NCBI RefSeq assembly: GCF_021603585.1
Contig: NZ_BQHI01000010.1
Span: 114,205-178,204 of the forward strand
Source: Pseudomonas sputi
GTDB taxonomy: Bacteria; Pseudomonadota; Gammaproteobacteria; Pseudomonadales; Pseudomonadaceae
DNA length: 64,000 nucleotides
Reading direction: 5' to 3'
Every line of letters starts with the position of its first letter. The stretch's first letter is position 1. Position numbers and translations under genes: made by a program. Under the pieces are notes generated by a model that did not search any database, was not told the origin of the DNA, and was given only the letters and a program-made list of their open reading frames with translations. Below, in pieces: positions 1-9,654 of the stretch.

Positions 1-69
1 ACCCGATAACCCTTTTTTACCCTTCCACACTTCTTGTGCGCTTTTCGCGCGCCTGACCCGAGGATCTTC

Positions 70-1227
70 ATGCAATTCAAGCCAGCTGTTACCGCTCTGG
101 TCACTGCCGTCGCCCTGGCATCGCTGCTCAGCGGATGTAAAAAGGAAGAGGCGGCTCCCGCCGCACCACCTCCTCAGGTCGGCGTCGTCACCCTGCAACC
201 ACAAGCCTTTACCCTGACTTCCGAACTGCCGGGGCGCACCAGTGCGTTCCGCATTGCCGAGGTTCGTCCGCAGGTCAACGGCATCATTCTCAAGCGTCTG
301 TTCAAGGAAGGCGGCGATGTCAAAGCCGGCCAGCAGCTGTATCAGATCGATCCGTCGGTCTATGAAGCGACCCTGAAAAGCGCCGAAGCCAACCTGCGTT
401 CGACCAAGTCGATCTCCGACCGCTACAAGCAACTGGTCGACGAGCAGGCCGTCAGCCGTCAGGAATACGACACTGCCGTGGCCAACCGCCTGCAGTCGGA
501 AGCGTCGTTGCAGAGCGCACAGATCAACGTGCGCTACACCAAGGTCTATGCACCGATTTCCGGCCGTATCGGCCGCTCTTCGGTGACCGAAGGCGCACTG
601 GTCAGCAACGGCCAGACCGACGCGATGGCCGTGATCCAGCAACTGGACCCGATCTACGTCGACGTCACCCAGTCCTCGGTCGAGTTGCTGGAACTGCGTC
701 GCGAACTGGAAAGCGGTCGTCTGCAGAAGGCCGGCGACAACGCCGCTGCGGTCAAGCTGACCCTTGAAGACGGCAGCCAGTACAAGCTCGACGGTAAGCT
801 GGAATTCTCCGAAGTGTCGGTTGATCAGACCACCGGTTCCGTGACCCTGCGCGCCGTGTTCCCGAACCCGGATCACACCCTGTTGCCGGGCATGTTCGTC
901 CACGCCCAGTTGCAGGCCGGCGTGAACAGCGCTGCGATCCTCGCACCGCAGCAAGGCGTGACCCGCGACCTCAAAGGCACCCCGACCGCACTGGTCGTCG
1001 GCCCGGATAACAAGGTCGAACTGCGTCAGCTCAAGGCCAGCCGCACTGTCGGCAGCCAGTGGCTGATCGAAGACGGCCTGAAGGCCGGCGATCGTCTGAT
1101 CACCGAAGGGCTGCAATTCGTCAAACCGGGTGTTGAGGTCAAACCGACCGAAGCCACCAACGTCGGCAACAAAAACCCGGCCCCCGCTCAGGCAGCTGAC
1201 AAAGCCGCCGGCGGCAAAGGGGAGTAA
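70..1227 (+). CDS. emhA: RND efflux periplasmic adaptor lipoprotein (MexA/TtgA/EmhA family)
   Basis: This 385-residue protein is the membrane-fusion subunit that links the inner-membrane RND pump to the outer-membrane channel. The start at 70 is chosen over an in-frame ATG at 34 because it puts a type II signal peptide at the N-terminus (hydrophobic run ending in lipobox LLSGC, Cys at about residue 23) and has a purine-rich ribosome site (cgagga) just before it. After a Pro/Ala linker come the usual barrel-sandwich, a helical hairpin (about residues 85-150) and beta-barrel segments. The C-terminus is Ala/Lys-rich. It is the first gene of a three-gene operon, 3 bases before the pump gene. A TetR-type repressor gene probably lies outside the window. 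Family assignment is secure; the choice between the Emh and Ttg names is by relatedness only. Confidence 0.93.
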   Translation: MQFKPAVTALVTAVALASLLSGCKKEEAAPAAPPPQVGVVTLQPQAFTLTSELPGRTSAFRIAEVRPQVNGIILKRLFKEGGDVKAGQQLYQIDPSVYEATLKSAEANLRSTKSISDRYKQLVDEQAVSRQEYDTAVANRLQSEASLQSAQINVRYTKVYAPISGRIGRSSVTEGALVSNGQTDAMAVIQQLDPIYVDVTQSSVELLELRRELESGRLQKAGDNAAAVKLTLEDGSQYKLDGKLEFSEVSVDQTTGSVTLRAVFPNPDHTLLPGMFVHAQLQAGVNSAAILAPQQGVTRDLKGTPTALVVGPDNKVELRQLKASRTVGSQWLIEDGLKAGDRLITEGLQFVKPGVEVKPTEATNVGNKNPAPAQAADKAAGGKGE

Positions 1228-1230
1228 TCC

Positions 1231-4200
1231 ATGTCAAAATTTTTCATCGACCGTCCGATTTTCGCCTGGGTAATTGCCCTGGTGATCATGCTGGTCGGGG
1301 CACTTTCGATCCTGAAGTTGCCGATCAACCAGTACCCGAGCATTGCGCCACCGGCCATTGCGATCTCCGTGACCTACCCGGGTGCTTCGGCACAAACGGT
1401 TCAGGACACCGTGGTCCAGGTGATCGAGCAGCAGCTCAACGGTATCGACAACCTGCGTTATGTGTCCTCGGAAAGTAACTCCGACGGCAGCATGACCATC
1501 ACCGCAACCTTCGAGCAAGGCACCAACTCCGACACCGCGCAGGTCCAGGTCCAGAACAAGCTGAACCTGGCCACCCCGCTGCTGCCGCAGGAAGTGCAGC
1601 AACAGGGTATCCGCGTGACCAAGGCAGTGAAGAACTTCCTGCTGGTGATCGGCGTGGTCTCGCGTGACGGCAGCATGACCAAGGACGACCTGTCCAACTA
1701 CATCGTGTCGAACATGCAGGACCCGATCTCGCGGACCGCCGGTGTCGGTGACTTCCAGGTCTTCGGTGCCCAGTACGCGATGCGCATCTGGCTCGACCCG
1801 GCCAAGCTGAACAACTTCAACCTGACCCCGGTCGATGTGAAAACCGCGATTGCGGCGCAGAACGTCCAGGTTTCGTCCGGTCAGCTCGGTGGCTTGCCTG
1901 CCGTGCAGGGCCAGCAACTGAACGCCACGATCATCGGCAAGACCCGTCTGCAGACTGCCGAGCAGTTCAAGGAGATTCTGCTCAAGGTCAACAAAGACGG
2001 CTCGCAGGTTCGCCTCAAAGACGTCGCCGACGTCGGCCTGGGTGGCGAGAACTATGCGATCAGCGCCCAGTTCAATGGCAGCCCGGCTTCCGGTCTGGCG
2101 GTGAAACTGGCCAACGGCGCCAACGCCCTCGACACCGCCAAGGCTCTGCGCAAGACGATTGACGACCTCAAGCCATTCTTCCCGCAAGGCATGGAAGTGG
2201 TGTTCCCGTACGACACCACCCCGGTGGTGACCGAGTCGATCAAGGGTGTGGTTGAAACCCTGGTCGAAGCGATCGTGCTGGTGTTCCTGGTGATGTTCCT
2301 GTTCCTGCAGAACTTCCGCGCCACCGTCATCACCACCATGACCGTGCCGGTGGTATTGCTCGGTACGTTCGGCATCCTCGCGGCGGCCGGTTTCAGCATC
2401 AACACCCTGACCATGTTCGGTATGGTGCTCGCCATCGGCCTGCTGGTGGACGACGCCATCGTCGTGGTGGAAAACGTCGAGCGGGTGATGAGCGAAGAAG
2501 GCTTGTCACCCAAGGAAGCGACCAAGAAATCCATGGGCCAGATCCAGGGCGCCCTGGTCGGTATTGCCCTGGTACTGTCGGCGGTACTGCTGCCGATGGC
2601 GTTCTTCAGCGGCTCTACCGGTGTGATCTACAAGCAGTTCTCGATCACCATCGTGTCGGCCATGGCGTTGTCGGTACTGGTCGCGCTGATCTTCACACCG
2701 GCGCTGTGCGCCACCATGCTCAAGGCGATCCCGCACGGTGAGCACGGCGCGCCGAAAAAAGGCTTCTTCGGCTGGTTCAATCGCAACTTCGACCGTGGCG
2801 TTCGTGGCTACGAGCGCGGTGTCGGCAACATCCTGCAGCGCAAGGCCCCTTACCTGCTGGCCTACCTGCTGATCGTGGTCGGCATGATCTGGTTGTTCAC
2901 CCGCATTCCGACCGCGTTCCTGCCGGAAGAAGACCAGGGCGTTCTGTTTGCCCAGGTGCAGACGCCAGCCGGCTCCAGTGCCCAGCGCACTCAGGTGGTG
3001 GTGGATGAGATGCGTGAATTCCTGCTGCGTCCGACCAAGGACGGCGGTGAAGGCGACGCCGTAGCCTCGGTGTTCACCGTGACCGGCTTCAACTTCGCCG
3101 GCCGTGGCCAGAGTTCGGGGATGGCGTTCATCATGCTCAAGCCGTGGGACGAACGTAACGCCGACAACAGCGTGTTCAAGCTCGCCGCCCGCGCCCAGCA
3201 GCACTTCTTCAGCTTCCGCGATGCGATGGTGTTCGCCTTCGCCCCGCCGGCCGTACTGGAGTTGGGTAACGCCACCGGTTTCGACGTGTTCCTGCAGGAC
3301 CGCGCCGGTATCGGTCACGAAAAACTGATGGCGGCGCGCAACCAGTTCCTGGGCATGGCCGCTCAAAGCAAAGTGCTGACTCAGGTTCGTCCGAACGGTC
3401 TGAACGACGAACCACAGTTCCAGCTGGAAATCGACGACGAGAAGGCCAGTGCCCTGGGCATCACCATCTCCGACATCAACAACACCCTGTCGATTGCCTT
3501 GGGCAGTAGCTACGTCAACGACTTCATCGACCGCGGTCGGGTGAAGAAGGTGTACGTACAGGGCCGGCCAGACTCGCGCATGAACCCGGAAGACCTGAAG
3601 AAGTGGTACGTACGCAACGCCAGCGGCACCATGGTTCCGTTCTCCGCATTCGCCAAGGGCGAGTGGATCTACGGTTCGCCGAAGCTGGCGCGTTACAACG
3701 GCGTTGAAGCGGTCGAGATCCTCGGCGCTCCGGCTCCGGGTTACTCCACTGGTGAGGCGATGGCCGAAGTCGAAGCGATAGCCAAGAAGCTGCCGGCCGG
3801 TGTGGGTATCTCGTGGACCGGTCTGTCGTACGAAGAACGACTGTCCGGTTCGCAGGCTCCGGCGCTGTACGCGCTGTCGCTGCTGATGGTGTTCCTGTGT
3901 CTGGCGGCGCTGTATGAAAGCTGGTCGATTCCGATCGCGGTCATGCTGGTGGTACCGCTGGGGATCATCGGTGCGCTGATGGCCACCAGCCTGCGCGGTC
4001 TGTCGAACGACGTGTACTTCCAGGTGGGTCTGTTGACGACCATCGGTCTGGCGGCTAAAAACGCCATTCTGATCGTCGAGTTCGCCAAGGAATTGCACGA
4101 GCAGGGACGCAGCCTGCGCGATGCGGCCATCGAAGCCTGTCGCATGCGTCTGCGACCGATCATCATGACGTCGCTGGCCTTCGTCCTCGGTGTTGTACCG

Positions 4201-4395
4201 CTGGCTATCTCCACCGGCGCAGGCTCGGGCAGTCAACACGCGATCGGTACCGGCGTGATTGGCGGTATGCTCACCGCAACAATCCTGGCGATCTTCTGGG
4301 TCCCACTGTTCTTCGTCACTGTGTCGTCCATGGGTCAGCGCAAAAACGCCGGCAAGGATGACGCCATAGAAACTCCTAAAGAGGCTGGCCAATGA
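1231..4395 (+). CDS. emhB: RND multidrug efflux permease (MexB/TtgB/EmhB family)
   Basis: This 1054-residue inner-membrane proton/drug antiporter is the normal length for HAE1-family pumps. It starts [14 protein letters not shown], the usual first helix. The proton-relay aspartates lie in helix 4 (D407 and D408 within [13 protein letters not shown]), and the relay lysine lies in [11 protein letters not shown] (about K943). Two large periplasmic porter domains follow helices 1 and 7. It acts as a trimer, taking hydrophobic drugs, solvents or aromatics from the periplasm and bilayer and passing them to the outer-membrane channel. The start has ggag 7 bases upstream. Its stop overlaps the next start by 4 bases (ATGA), implying translational coupling. 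Substrate range cannot be read from the sequence. Confidence 0.95.
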   Translation: MSKFFIDRPIFAWVIALVIMLVGALSILKLPINQYPSIAPPAIAISVTYPGASAQTVQDTVVQVIEQQLNGIDNLRYVSSESNSDGSMTITATFEQGTNSDTAQVQVQNKLNLATPLLPQEVQQQGIRVTKAVKNFLLVIGVVSRDGSMTKDDLSNYIVSNMQDPISRTAGVGDFQVFGAQYAMRIWLDPAKLNNFNLTPVDVKTAIAAQNVQVSSGQLGGLPAVQGQQLNATIIGKTRLQTAEQFKEILLKVNKDGSQVRLKDVADVGLGGENYAISAQFNGSPASGLAVKLANGANALDTAKALRKTIDDLKPFFPQGMEVVFPYDTTPVVTESIKGVVETLVEAIVLVFLVMFLFLQNFRATVITTMTVPVVLLGTFGILAAAGFSINTLTMFGMVLAIGLLVDDAIVVVENVERVMSEEGLSPKEATKKSMGQIQGALVGIALVLSAVLLPMAFFSGSTGVIYKQFSITIVSAMALSVLVALIFTPALCATMLKAIPHGEHGAPKKGFFGWFNRNFDRGVRGYERGVGNILQRKAPYLLAYLLIVVGMIWLFTRIPTAFLPEEDQGVLFAQVQTPAGSSAQRTQVVVDEMREFLLRPTKDGGEGDAVASVFTVTGFNFAGRGQSSGMAFIMLKPWDERNADNSVFKLAARAQQHFFSFRDAMVFAFAPPAVLELGNATGFDVFLQDRAGIGHEKLMAARNQFLGMAAQSKVLTQVRPNGLNDEPQFQLEIDDEKASALGITISDINNTLSIALGSSYVNDFIDRGRVKKVYVQGRPDSRMNPEDLKKWYVRNASGTMVPFSAFAKGEWIYGSPKLARYNGVEAVEILGAPAPGYSTGEAMAEVEAIAKKLPAGVGISWTGLSYEERLSGSQAPALYALSLLMVFLCLAALYESWSIPIAVMLVVPLGIIGALMATSLRGLSNDVYFQVGLLTTIGLAAKNAILIVEFAKELHEQGRSLRDAAIEACRMRLRPIIMTSLAFVLGVVPLAISTGAGSGSQHAIGTGVIGGMLTATILAIFWVPLFFVTVSSMGQRKNAGKDDAIETPKEAGQ

Positions 4396-5852
4396 GCAAG
4401 TCGCTACTCTCCCTCGCAGTCGCCGCCTTCGTGCTGAGCGGTTGCTCGCTGATACCGGATTATCAGCAGCCGGAAGCACCGGTGGCAGGCCAATACCCGC
4501 AGGGCCCGGCGTACTCGCCGGCCCAGGCACCGGCGCAGGCCGCTGCCGAGCAGGGCTGGAAGCAGTTTTTCCATGACCCGGCCCTGCAACAGCTGATCCA
4601 GGTCGCCCTGGAAAACAACCGCGACCTGCGTGTCGCGGCGTTGAACATCGATGCCTACGCGGCTCAATACCGCATCCAGCGCGCCGACCTGTTCCCGGCC
4701 GTGTCGGCCAATGCCAGCGGCAGTCGTCAGCGGGTTCCGGCCCGTGCGTCGCAGACCGGTGAAGCGGCCATCAGCAGTTCCTACTCCGCCACCGTCGGTA
4801 TCAGCGCCTACGAACTCGACCTGTTCGGTCGGGTTCGCAGCCTGAGCGAACAAGCGTTGCAACAATACTTCGCCACCGAAGAAGCGCGCCGCAGCACCCA
4901 GATCAGCCTGGTGGCCAGCGTGGCCAACGCCTACCTGACCTGGCAGGCCGACAAGGAACTGCTCAAGCTGACGCAGGACACCCTCGGTGCCTTCGAGGAA
5001 AGCTACAAGCTGACCAGCCGCAGCAACGAAGTCGGTGTGGCTTCGGCGCTGGACCTGGCGCAGTCGCGCACTTCGGTCGAGAACGCCCGGGCGCAACTGG
5101 CGCGTTACACCCGCCAGGTCGCTCAGGACGAAAACAGCCTGACCCTGCTGCTCGGCACCGGCATCCCGGCCAACCTGCAAGCGGCCAAGCCGCTGTCGGA
5201 TGACCTGCTGGCCGCCGTGCCGGCCGGTCTGCCGTCGGATCTGCTGCAACGCCGTCCGGACATCCTGCAGGCCGAGTACAACCTGAAGGCCGCCAACGCC
5301 AACATCGGCGCGGCCCGTGCGGCGTTCTTCCCGAGCATCAGCCTGACCGCCAACGCGGGCAGCCTGAGCCCGGATCTGTCCGGCCTGTTCAAGGGCGGCT
5401 CGGGCACCTGGCTGTTCCAGCCGCAGATCAACCTGCCGATCTTCAACGCCGGCAGCCTGCGCGCCAGCCTCGACTACGCCAAGATCCAGAAGGACATTGG
5501 CGTGGCGAACTACGAGAAGTCCATTCAAACGGCCTTCCAGGAAGTCGCCGACGGCCTGGCCGCCCGCCAGACCTACACCGAGCAGTTGCAGGCCCAGCGT
5601 GATTTCGTTCAGGCCAACCAGGACTACTACCGCCTGGCCGAGCGTCGCTATCGCATTGGCGTCGACAGCAACCTGACCTTCCTTGATGCCCAGCGTCAGC
5701 TGTTCAGCGCGCAACAATCGCTGATCACCGACCGCCTCGCGCAGCTGACCAGTGCGGTCAACCTGTACAAGGCCCTGGGCGGCGGCTGGAATGCGCAGAC
5801 CGCGCAGAACGAGCCGCTCAAAGAAGAAGCGCCGAAGATGAAGTTGTTCTGA
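4392..5852 (+). CDS. emhC: Outer-membrane efflux channel lipoprotein (OprM/TtgC/EmhC family)
   Basis: This 486-residue protein is a TolC-fold outer-membrane factor of the OprM/NodT lipoprotein type. It begins with a short signal peptide and lipobox (AAFVLSGC, Cys18) and carries two homologous OEP repeats (roughly residues 60-270 and 280-470). These include the typical QRRPDI segment, where the second repeat begins, and helical stretches ending near [15 protein letters not shown]. It overlaps the pump gene by 4 bases and completes the tripartite exporter, with a terminator 20 bases downstream. Nothing in the sequence suggests truncation. Confidence 0.95.
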   Translation: MSKSLLSLAVAAFVLSGCSLIPDYQQPEAPVAGQYPQGPAYSPAQAPAQAAAEQGWKQFFHDPALQQLIQVALENNRDLRVAALNIDAYAAQYRIQRADLFPAVSANASGSRQRVPARASQTGEAAISSSYSATVGISAYELDLFGRVRSLSEQALQQYFATEEARRSTQISLVASVANAYLTWQADKELLKLTQDTLGAFEESYKLTSRSNEVGVASALDLAQSRTSVENARAQLARYTRQVAQDENSLTLLLGTGIPANLQAAKPLSDDLLAAVPAGLPSDLLQRRPDILQAEYNLKAANANIGAARAAFFPSISLTANAGSLSPDLSGLFKGGSGTWLFQPQINLPIFNAGSLRASLDYAKIQKDIGVANYEKSIQTAFQEVADGLAARQTYTEQLQAQRDFVQANQDYYRLAERRYRIGVDSNLTFLDAQRQLFSAQQSLITDRLAQLTSAVNLYKALGGGWNAQTAQNEPLKEEAPKMKLF

Positions 5853-5872
5853 TCATTCGGTGAACACAAGGA

Positions 5873-5896
5873 GCCCGCCGATTGGCGGGCTTTTTG
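5873..5896 (+). terminator. Rho-independent terminator of the efflux operon
   Basis: A perfect 7-bp stem (gcccgcc / ggcgggc) with a 4-base loop is followed by a run of five T residues. It starts 20 bases after the outer-membrane channel stop codon. Confidence 0.9.
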
Positions 5897-6142
5897 TTGC
5901 CTGCGAATCTTGCGTTCGGTAATCGCCCCAAATCCACTTTCACCGATTGAATCGCCTCACCCACGCCCCGCACCATTCGAGCCACAAAACCAATAACAAC
6001 AGGTTCGACACCATGCTCCCGCGCCCTGCTCCATCCGGCTGATCGCCGCCGTTTCGCCTTCTGACTCCATCGCATTTCTGCGCCTCAAAAAACGGCCGCA
6101 GCGCCCCCGTTTGCCCCAAAAAAACAAGAGAGACCCGAGCCC

Positions 6143-7402
6143 ATGACAACCTCCCCTGCGCCCTACGCACTTCCCGGTCTGATCGCCCTCGCCCTGGCCG
6201 GCATCGCGCTGCCCGCTGCGGCAGAAGAAACCGGTTTTATCGACGGGGCCAAGGTCAACCTGAACCTGCGCAACTTCTACATCAACCGCAACTTCACCAA
6301 CCCGACCAAGGCTCAGGGCAAGGCTGAAGAATGGACGCAGAACTTCATCCTCGACGCCAAATCCGGCTTCACCCAAGGCACCGTCGGGTTCGGCATGGAT
6401 GTGCTGGGGTTGTACTCGGTGAAGCTCGATGGCGGTAAAGGCACCGGCGGCACGCAATTGCTGCCGCTGGATCATGACGGTCGCCCGGCGGACAACTTCG
6501 GCCGCACCAACGTGGCGTTCAAGGCGAAGCTGTCGCAGACCGAAGTGAAGGTCGGCGAGTGGATGCCGGTGCTGCCGATCCTGCGCTCCGACGACGGGCG
6601 CTCGCTGCCGCAAACCTTTCGCGGCGGCCAGATCACCTCGAAGGAAATCGACGGCCTGACCCTTTACGGCGGTCAGTTCCGCGCCAACAGCCCGCGTGAC
6701 GACAGCAGCATGAGCGACATGTCGATGACCGGCAAAGCCGCGTTCACCTCCGACCGCTTCAACTTCCAGGGCGGCGAATACGTATTCAATGACAAGCGCA
6801 CACAGATCGGCCTGTGGAACGCCGAGCTCAAGGACATCTACAGTCAGCAGTACGTCAACCTGATTCACAGTCAGCCAGTCGGCGACTGGACCCTCGGCGC
6901 CAACCTCGGTTTCTTCTATGGCAAGGACGACGGCAGCGCCCGCGCCGGCGAGCTCGACAACAAGACCTGGTCAGGCCTGTTCTCGGCAAAATACGGTGGC
7001 CACACCTTCTACGTCGGCCTGCAGAAACTCACCGGCGACAGCGCCTGGATGCGCGTCAACGGCACCAGCGGCGGCACCCTGGCCAACGACAGCTACAACG
7101 CCAGCTACGACAACGCGCAGGAACGCTCCTGGCAGGTCCGCCACGACTACAACTTCGTTGCCCTGGGCATCCCCGGCCTGACCCTGATGAACCGTTACAT
7201 CAGCGGCGACAACGTGCACACCGGCACCATCACCGACGGCAAGGAATGGGGCAGCGAATCGGAACTGGGCTACACCGTGCAGAGCGGCGCGCTGAAGAAC
7301 CTGAACGTCAGATGGCGCAACTCGACCATGCGCCGCGACTTCAGCAACAACGAGTTCGACGAGAACCGCCTGATCGTCAGCTATCCGATCAGTTTGCTGT
7401 AG
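6143..7402 (+). CDS. OprD-family outer-membrane porin
   Basis: This 419-residue protein has a Sec signal peptide (hydrophobic segment to about residue 27, cleavage after AAA-E) and then the OprD N-terminal signature (GFIDGAKVNLNLRNFYINR). An 18-strand barrel would follow, containing the family segment MPVLPILRSDDGRSLP that belongs to the constriction-loop region, and ending in a beta strand (RLIVSYPISLL). OprD-family channels take up small carboxylates or basic amino acids. The neighbouring aconitate methyltransferase and the protocatechuate cluster suggest a carboxylate substrate, but this is inference. It has its own 290-base upstream gap, so it is probably a single transcription unit. Confidence 0.9.
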   Translation: MTTSPAPYALPGLIALALAGIALPAAAEETGFIDGAKVNLNLRNFYINRNFTNPTKAQGKAEEWTQNFILDAKSGFTQGTVGFGMDVLGLYSVKLDGGKGTGGTQLLPLDHDGRPADNFGRTNVAFKAKLSQTEVKVGEWMPVLPILRSDDGRSLPQTFRGGQITSKEIDGLTLYGGQFRANSPRDDSSMSDMSMTGKAAFTSDRFNFQGGEYVFNDKRTQIGLWNAELKDIYSQQYVNLIHSQPVGDWTLGANLGFFYGKDDGSARAGELDNKTWSGLFSAKYGGHTFYVGLQKLTGDSAWMRVNGTSGGTLANDSYNASYDNAQERSWQVRHDYNFVALGIPGLTLMNRYISGDNVHTGTITDGKEWGSESELGYTVQSGALKNLNVRWRNSTMRRDFSNNEFDENRLIVSYPISLL

Positions 7403-7410
7403 GCATCAAT

Positions 7411-7454
7411 CCCGCTGAGGTGCCACCGGTCAGGATGTGTGGCACTTCAGCGGG
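7411..7454. repeat. Long inverted repeat after the porin gene
   Basis: Two 16-base arms (cccgctgaggtgccac at 7411-7426 and gtggcacttcagcggg at 7439-7454) pair with one G-T wobble around a 12-base loop. No T-run follows. Both arms are bordered on their left or right by ggcatcaat (7402-7410 and 7454-7462), so the hairpin is also flanked by a short direct repeat. It may serve as an mRNA-stabilising hairpin for the porin transcript or be a mobile hairpin insertion. Confidence 0.6.
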
Positions 7455-7588
7455 CATCAATTAAAGTGGAAAAACCTGAAGGACTCAGGCGCCCCACCCT
7501 TCCCGCTTCCGTTATCTGTTGATGTTGGTCCCAAGACTCGAGCCAGGCTGTCATCGGAAGACACTGCTGATCACCGGAGGACCACCTC

Positions 7589-8395
7589 ATGCTCACTCGC
7601 CTCAACACCACACCCGACTGGGACGCCAGGGCATACCAGCAGTTTTCCCGTCTCAGGCAACGCCCGGTCGATGAATTGCTCGGCCGCGTCGAACTGAACG
7701 ATCCGAAACGCATTTACGACCTCGGCTGCGGCACCGGCATCGCCACGAAGGCTCTGGCAGATCGCTGGCCCCAGGCAGACCTCAAGGGCATCGACAGTTC
7801 GAAAGACATGCTCCAGGTCGCCCGTTGCCTGCCGATCAAGGCACGCTGGCAACACGCCGAACTGCAACACTGGAAGCCCCGCAAACGGGCCGATCTGTTG
7901 TTCGCCGCCGCCGTGCTGCATTTCATCGATGACCATCGAACGCTGTTGCCGGGGTTGCTCCGCCACCTCAACCCCGGCGGGTGCCTGGCCGCGCATATGC
8001 CGGACTGGCGCGATGCACTGTGGTATCAGCTGATGCTCGACACCCTCGACGATGCCGGCCCCTGCGGTCGCCCCATTGGCACTGCACAATTGCGCCAGCG
8101 CATGGCCGCGCGGCCGTTGTTGTCGCTGGAGGATTACTACCGGTTGCTGGCCCCGCTGACCGAGTCGCTGGATATTTGGGAAACCGAGCAGTTGCAGGTG
8201 GTAGACGGCAAGTCGCCGGTTTATGACTGGGTGAAAGTCTCGGCGCTGCGGCCGGTGATGCAGGGACTGACGTCAGAGGAACAGGCGCGCTTCATTTATC
8301 ACTACCTGATGCGGGTGCACGCGCATTATCCGCAGGAGGAAAACGGCCATACGTTGTTTGCGTTCAAGCGGATTTTCATTGTTGCCAAGGTGTGA
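7589..8395 (+). CDS. tam: Trans-aconitate 2-methyltransferase-like SAM-dependent methyltransferase
   Basis: This 268-residue class I methyltransferase has motif I YDLGCGTG at residues 43-50 and an acidic SAM-ribose position in GIDSSKDML. The layout parallels E. coli Tam (252 residues): an early QFSRLRQRPVDELL, a later LNPGGCLAAHMPD, and an end FAFKRIFIVAKV like the Tam C-terminus. Tam methylates trans-aconitate, a spontaneous isomer that inhibits aconitase, in the cytoplasm. The start has a strong ribosome site (cggagg, 8 bases upstream). It follows the porin by 186 bases across a hairpin and faces pcaC tail to tail. Specificity for trans-aconitate is inferred from overall similarity. Confidence 0.82.
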   Translation: MLTRLNTTPDWDARAYQQFSRLRQRPVDELLGRVELNDPKRIYDLGCGTGIATKALADRWPQADLKGIDSSKDMLQVARCLPIKARWQHAELQHWKPRKRADLLFAAAVLHFIDDHRTLLPGLLRHLNPGGCLAAHMPDWRDALWYQLMLDTLDDAGPCGRPIGTAQLRQRMAARPLLSLEDYYRLLAPLTESLDIWETEQLQVVDGKSPVYDWVKVSALRPVMQGLTSEEQARFIYHYLMRVHAHYPQEENGHTLFAFKRIFIVAKV

Positions 8396-8400
8396 GTTTC

Positions 8401-8435
8401 AAAGGATCGCAGCCAGTTGAAGGCTGCGATCCCTT
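8401..8435. terminator. Bidirectional terminator between tam and pcaC
   Basis: An 11-bp perfect stem (ggatcgcagcc / ggctgcgatcc) with a 7-base loop sits between convergent genes, with short A and T borders on either side. The T-run is short, so termination strength is uncertain. Confidence 0.6.
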
Positions 8436-8446
8436 GAGTTCAACGA

Positions 8447-8839
8447 TCACTCGCGTGATTCGGTACCCAGTTCATCCCACACTGATTCGGCCAGGTGAAA
8501 CGTCGCATTCGCCGCCGGAATCCCGCAGTAGATCGCGCTCTGCATGATCACTTCCTTGATCTCGCCCCGGCTCACACCGTTGTTGGCCGCCGCCCGCAGG
8601 TGCAACTTGAGTTCACCTTCGCGGTTCATGCCGATCAGCATGGCGATGGTGATCAGGCTGCGGGTGTGGCGTGGCAGGCCCGGGCGGGTCCAGATGTCGC
8701 CCCAGGCGTGACGGGTAATCATCTCCTGGAACTCCGAGTTGAACTCGGTCAGCGTGGTCAGGCTGCGATCGACGTGAGCGTCGCCGAGCACTGCGCGGCG
8801 CACTTGCATGCCGTCGTCGTAACGTTGTTTCTCGTCCAC
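8447..8839 (-). CDS. pcaC: 4-carboxymuconolactone decarboxylase
   Basis: This 130-residue protein is the full length of stand-alone PcaC. It belongs to the AhpD-like alpha-helical family, with the signature stretch around residues 45-110 (WTRPGLPRHTRSL, GELKLHLRAAANNGVS, IYCGIPAAN). It decarboxylates 4-carboxymuconolactone to beta-ketoadipate enol-lactone, the substrate of the upstream gene product PcaD. It is the last gene of the minus-strand pca cluster, 11 bases after pcaD. In some bacteria pcaC is fused to pcaD as pcaL; here they are separate. Confidence 0.95.
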   Translation of the reverse strand: MDEKQRYDDGMQVRRAVLGDAHVDRSLTTLTEFNSEFQEMITRHAWGDIWTRPGLPRHTRSLITIAMLIGMNREGELKLHLRAAANNGVSRGEIKEVIMQSAIYCGIPAANATFHLAESVWDELGTESRE

Positions 8840-8850
8840 GGAAATCCCCT

Positions 8851-9642
8851 TCAGTCAGCCAGCAGGAATGTCAGCACACGGTCGCTGAACGCGTCGCCGG
8901 CCTGAACGTTGGAAAGATGCGCCGCATAAAACTCGGCGTACTCGGCGCCGCTCACATGCTCCTGAATGAAATGGCCGCCGGACGGTGGTGTCACCGCATC
9001 CTCGATACCGGCGATTACCAGCAGCGGCCCCTTGATCGACGACAACTGCTCGCGGAAGTCCGCATCACGCACCGCCGCGCAATTGGCTGCGTAACCTTCA
9101 GGATGGGTCGCGGCCAGCATGTCGGTGATCTGCTTCGCTGCGGCAGGATTAGCGGCAGAAAAGTCCGGAGTAAACCAACGGGCAATCGACGCATCACGCA
9201 ACGCAACCATCGCCGCCGGGCCGTCGCGCAGCACGGTTTCGATGCGCGGATTCCACACCGACGGGTCGCCGATTTTCGCCGCCGTGTTGCAGACGACCAG
9301 TTTGTTCAGCCGCTGGCCGGCATTGATCCCCAGCCACTGACCGATCAGGCCGCCCATCGACAGGCCGCAGAAATGCGCGCGTTCGATGTGCAGCGCATCC
9401 AGCAGCGCCAGCACGTCGCGGCCCAGTTGCTCGATGCTGTAAGGGCCCGGCGTCACCAGCGACTGGCCGTGCCCGCGCGTATCAAAACGCAGTACGCGAA
9501 AGTGCTCGGTGAAGGCTGGCATCTGCACGTCCCACATGTGCAGGTCGGTGCCCAACGAGTTCGACAGCACCAGTACCGGCGCATCGACCGGGCCTTCCAA
9601 TGAGTAATGCAGTTCGCCGTCGGCGAGTTGAACGAAAGCCAC
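8851..9642 (-). CDS. pcaD: 3-oxoadipate enol-lactonase
   Basis: This 263-residue alpha/beta hydrolase hydrolyses beta-ketoadipate enol-lactone to beta-ketoadipate. The nucleophile elbow is CGLSMGG (Ser95), the acid residue lies in IAGIEDAVTPP, and the catalytic His is probably in YAAHLSNVQ near the C-terminus. The oxyanion-hole region reads SNSLGTDLHMW, typical of PcaD. It lies 12 bases after pcaB and 11 bases before pcaC, so the three genes are co-transcribed. Confidence 0.95.
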   Translation of the reverse strand: MAFVQLADGELHYSLEGPVDAPVLVLSNSLGTDLHMWDVQMPAFTEHFRVLRFDTRGHGQSLVTPGPYSIEQLGRDVLALLDALHIERAHFCGLSMGGLIGQWLGINAGQRLNKLVVCNTAAKIGDPSVWNPRIETVLRDGPAAMVALRDASIARWFTPDFSAANPAAAKQITDMLAATHPEGYAANCAAVRDADFREQLSSIKGPLLVIAGIEDAVTPPSGGHFIQEHVSGAEYAEFYAAHLSNVQAGDAFSDRVLTFLLAD

Positions 9643-9654
9643 AGCCCTCTCCTT

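Noticed and set aside
2506-4530. Long open frame (674 codons) on the minus strand across emhB and beyond
   Set aside because: It is antisense to a pump gene with clear catalytic motifs. Its translation is rich in Arg, His and Gln, and it has no ribosome site or known motif. Long antisense frames are common in high-GC DNA.
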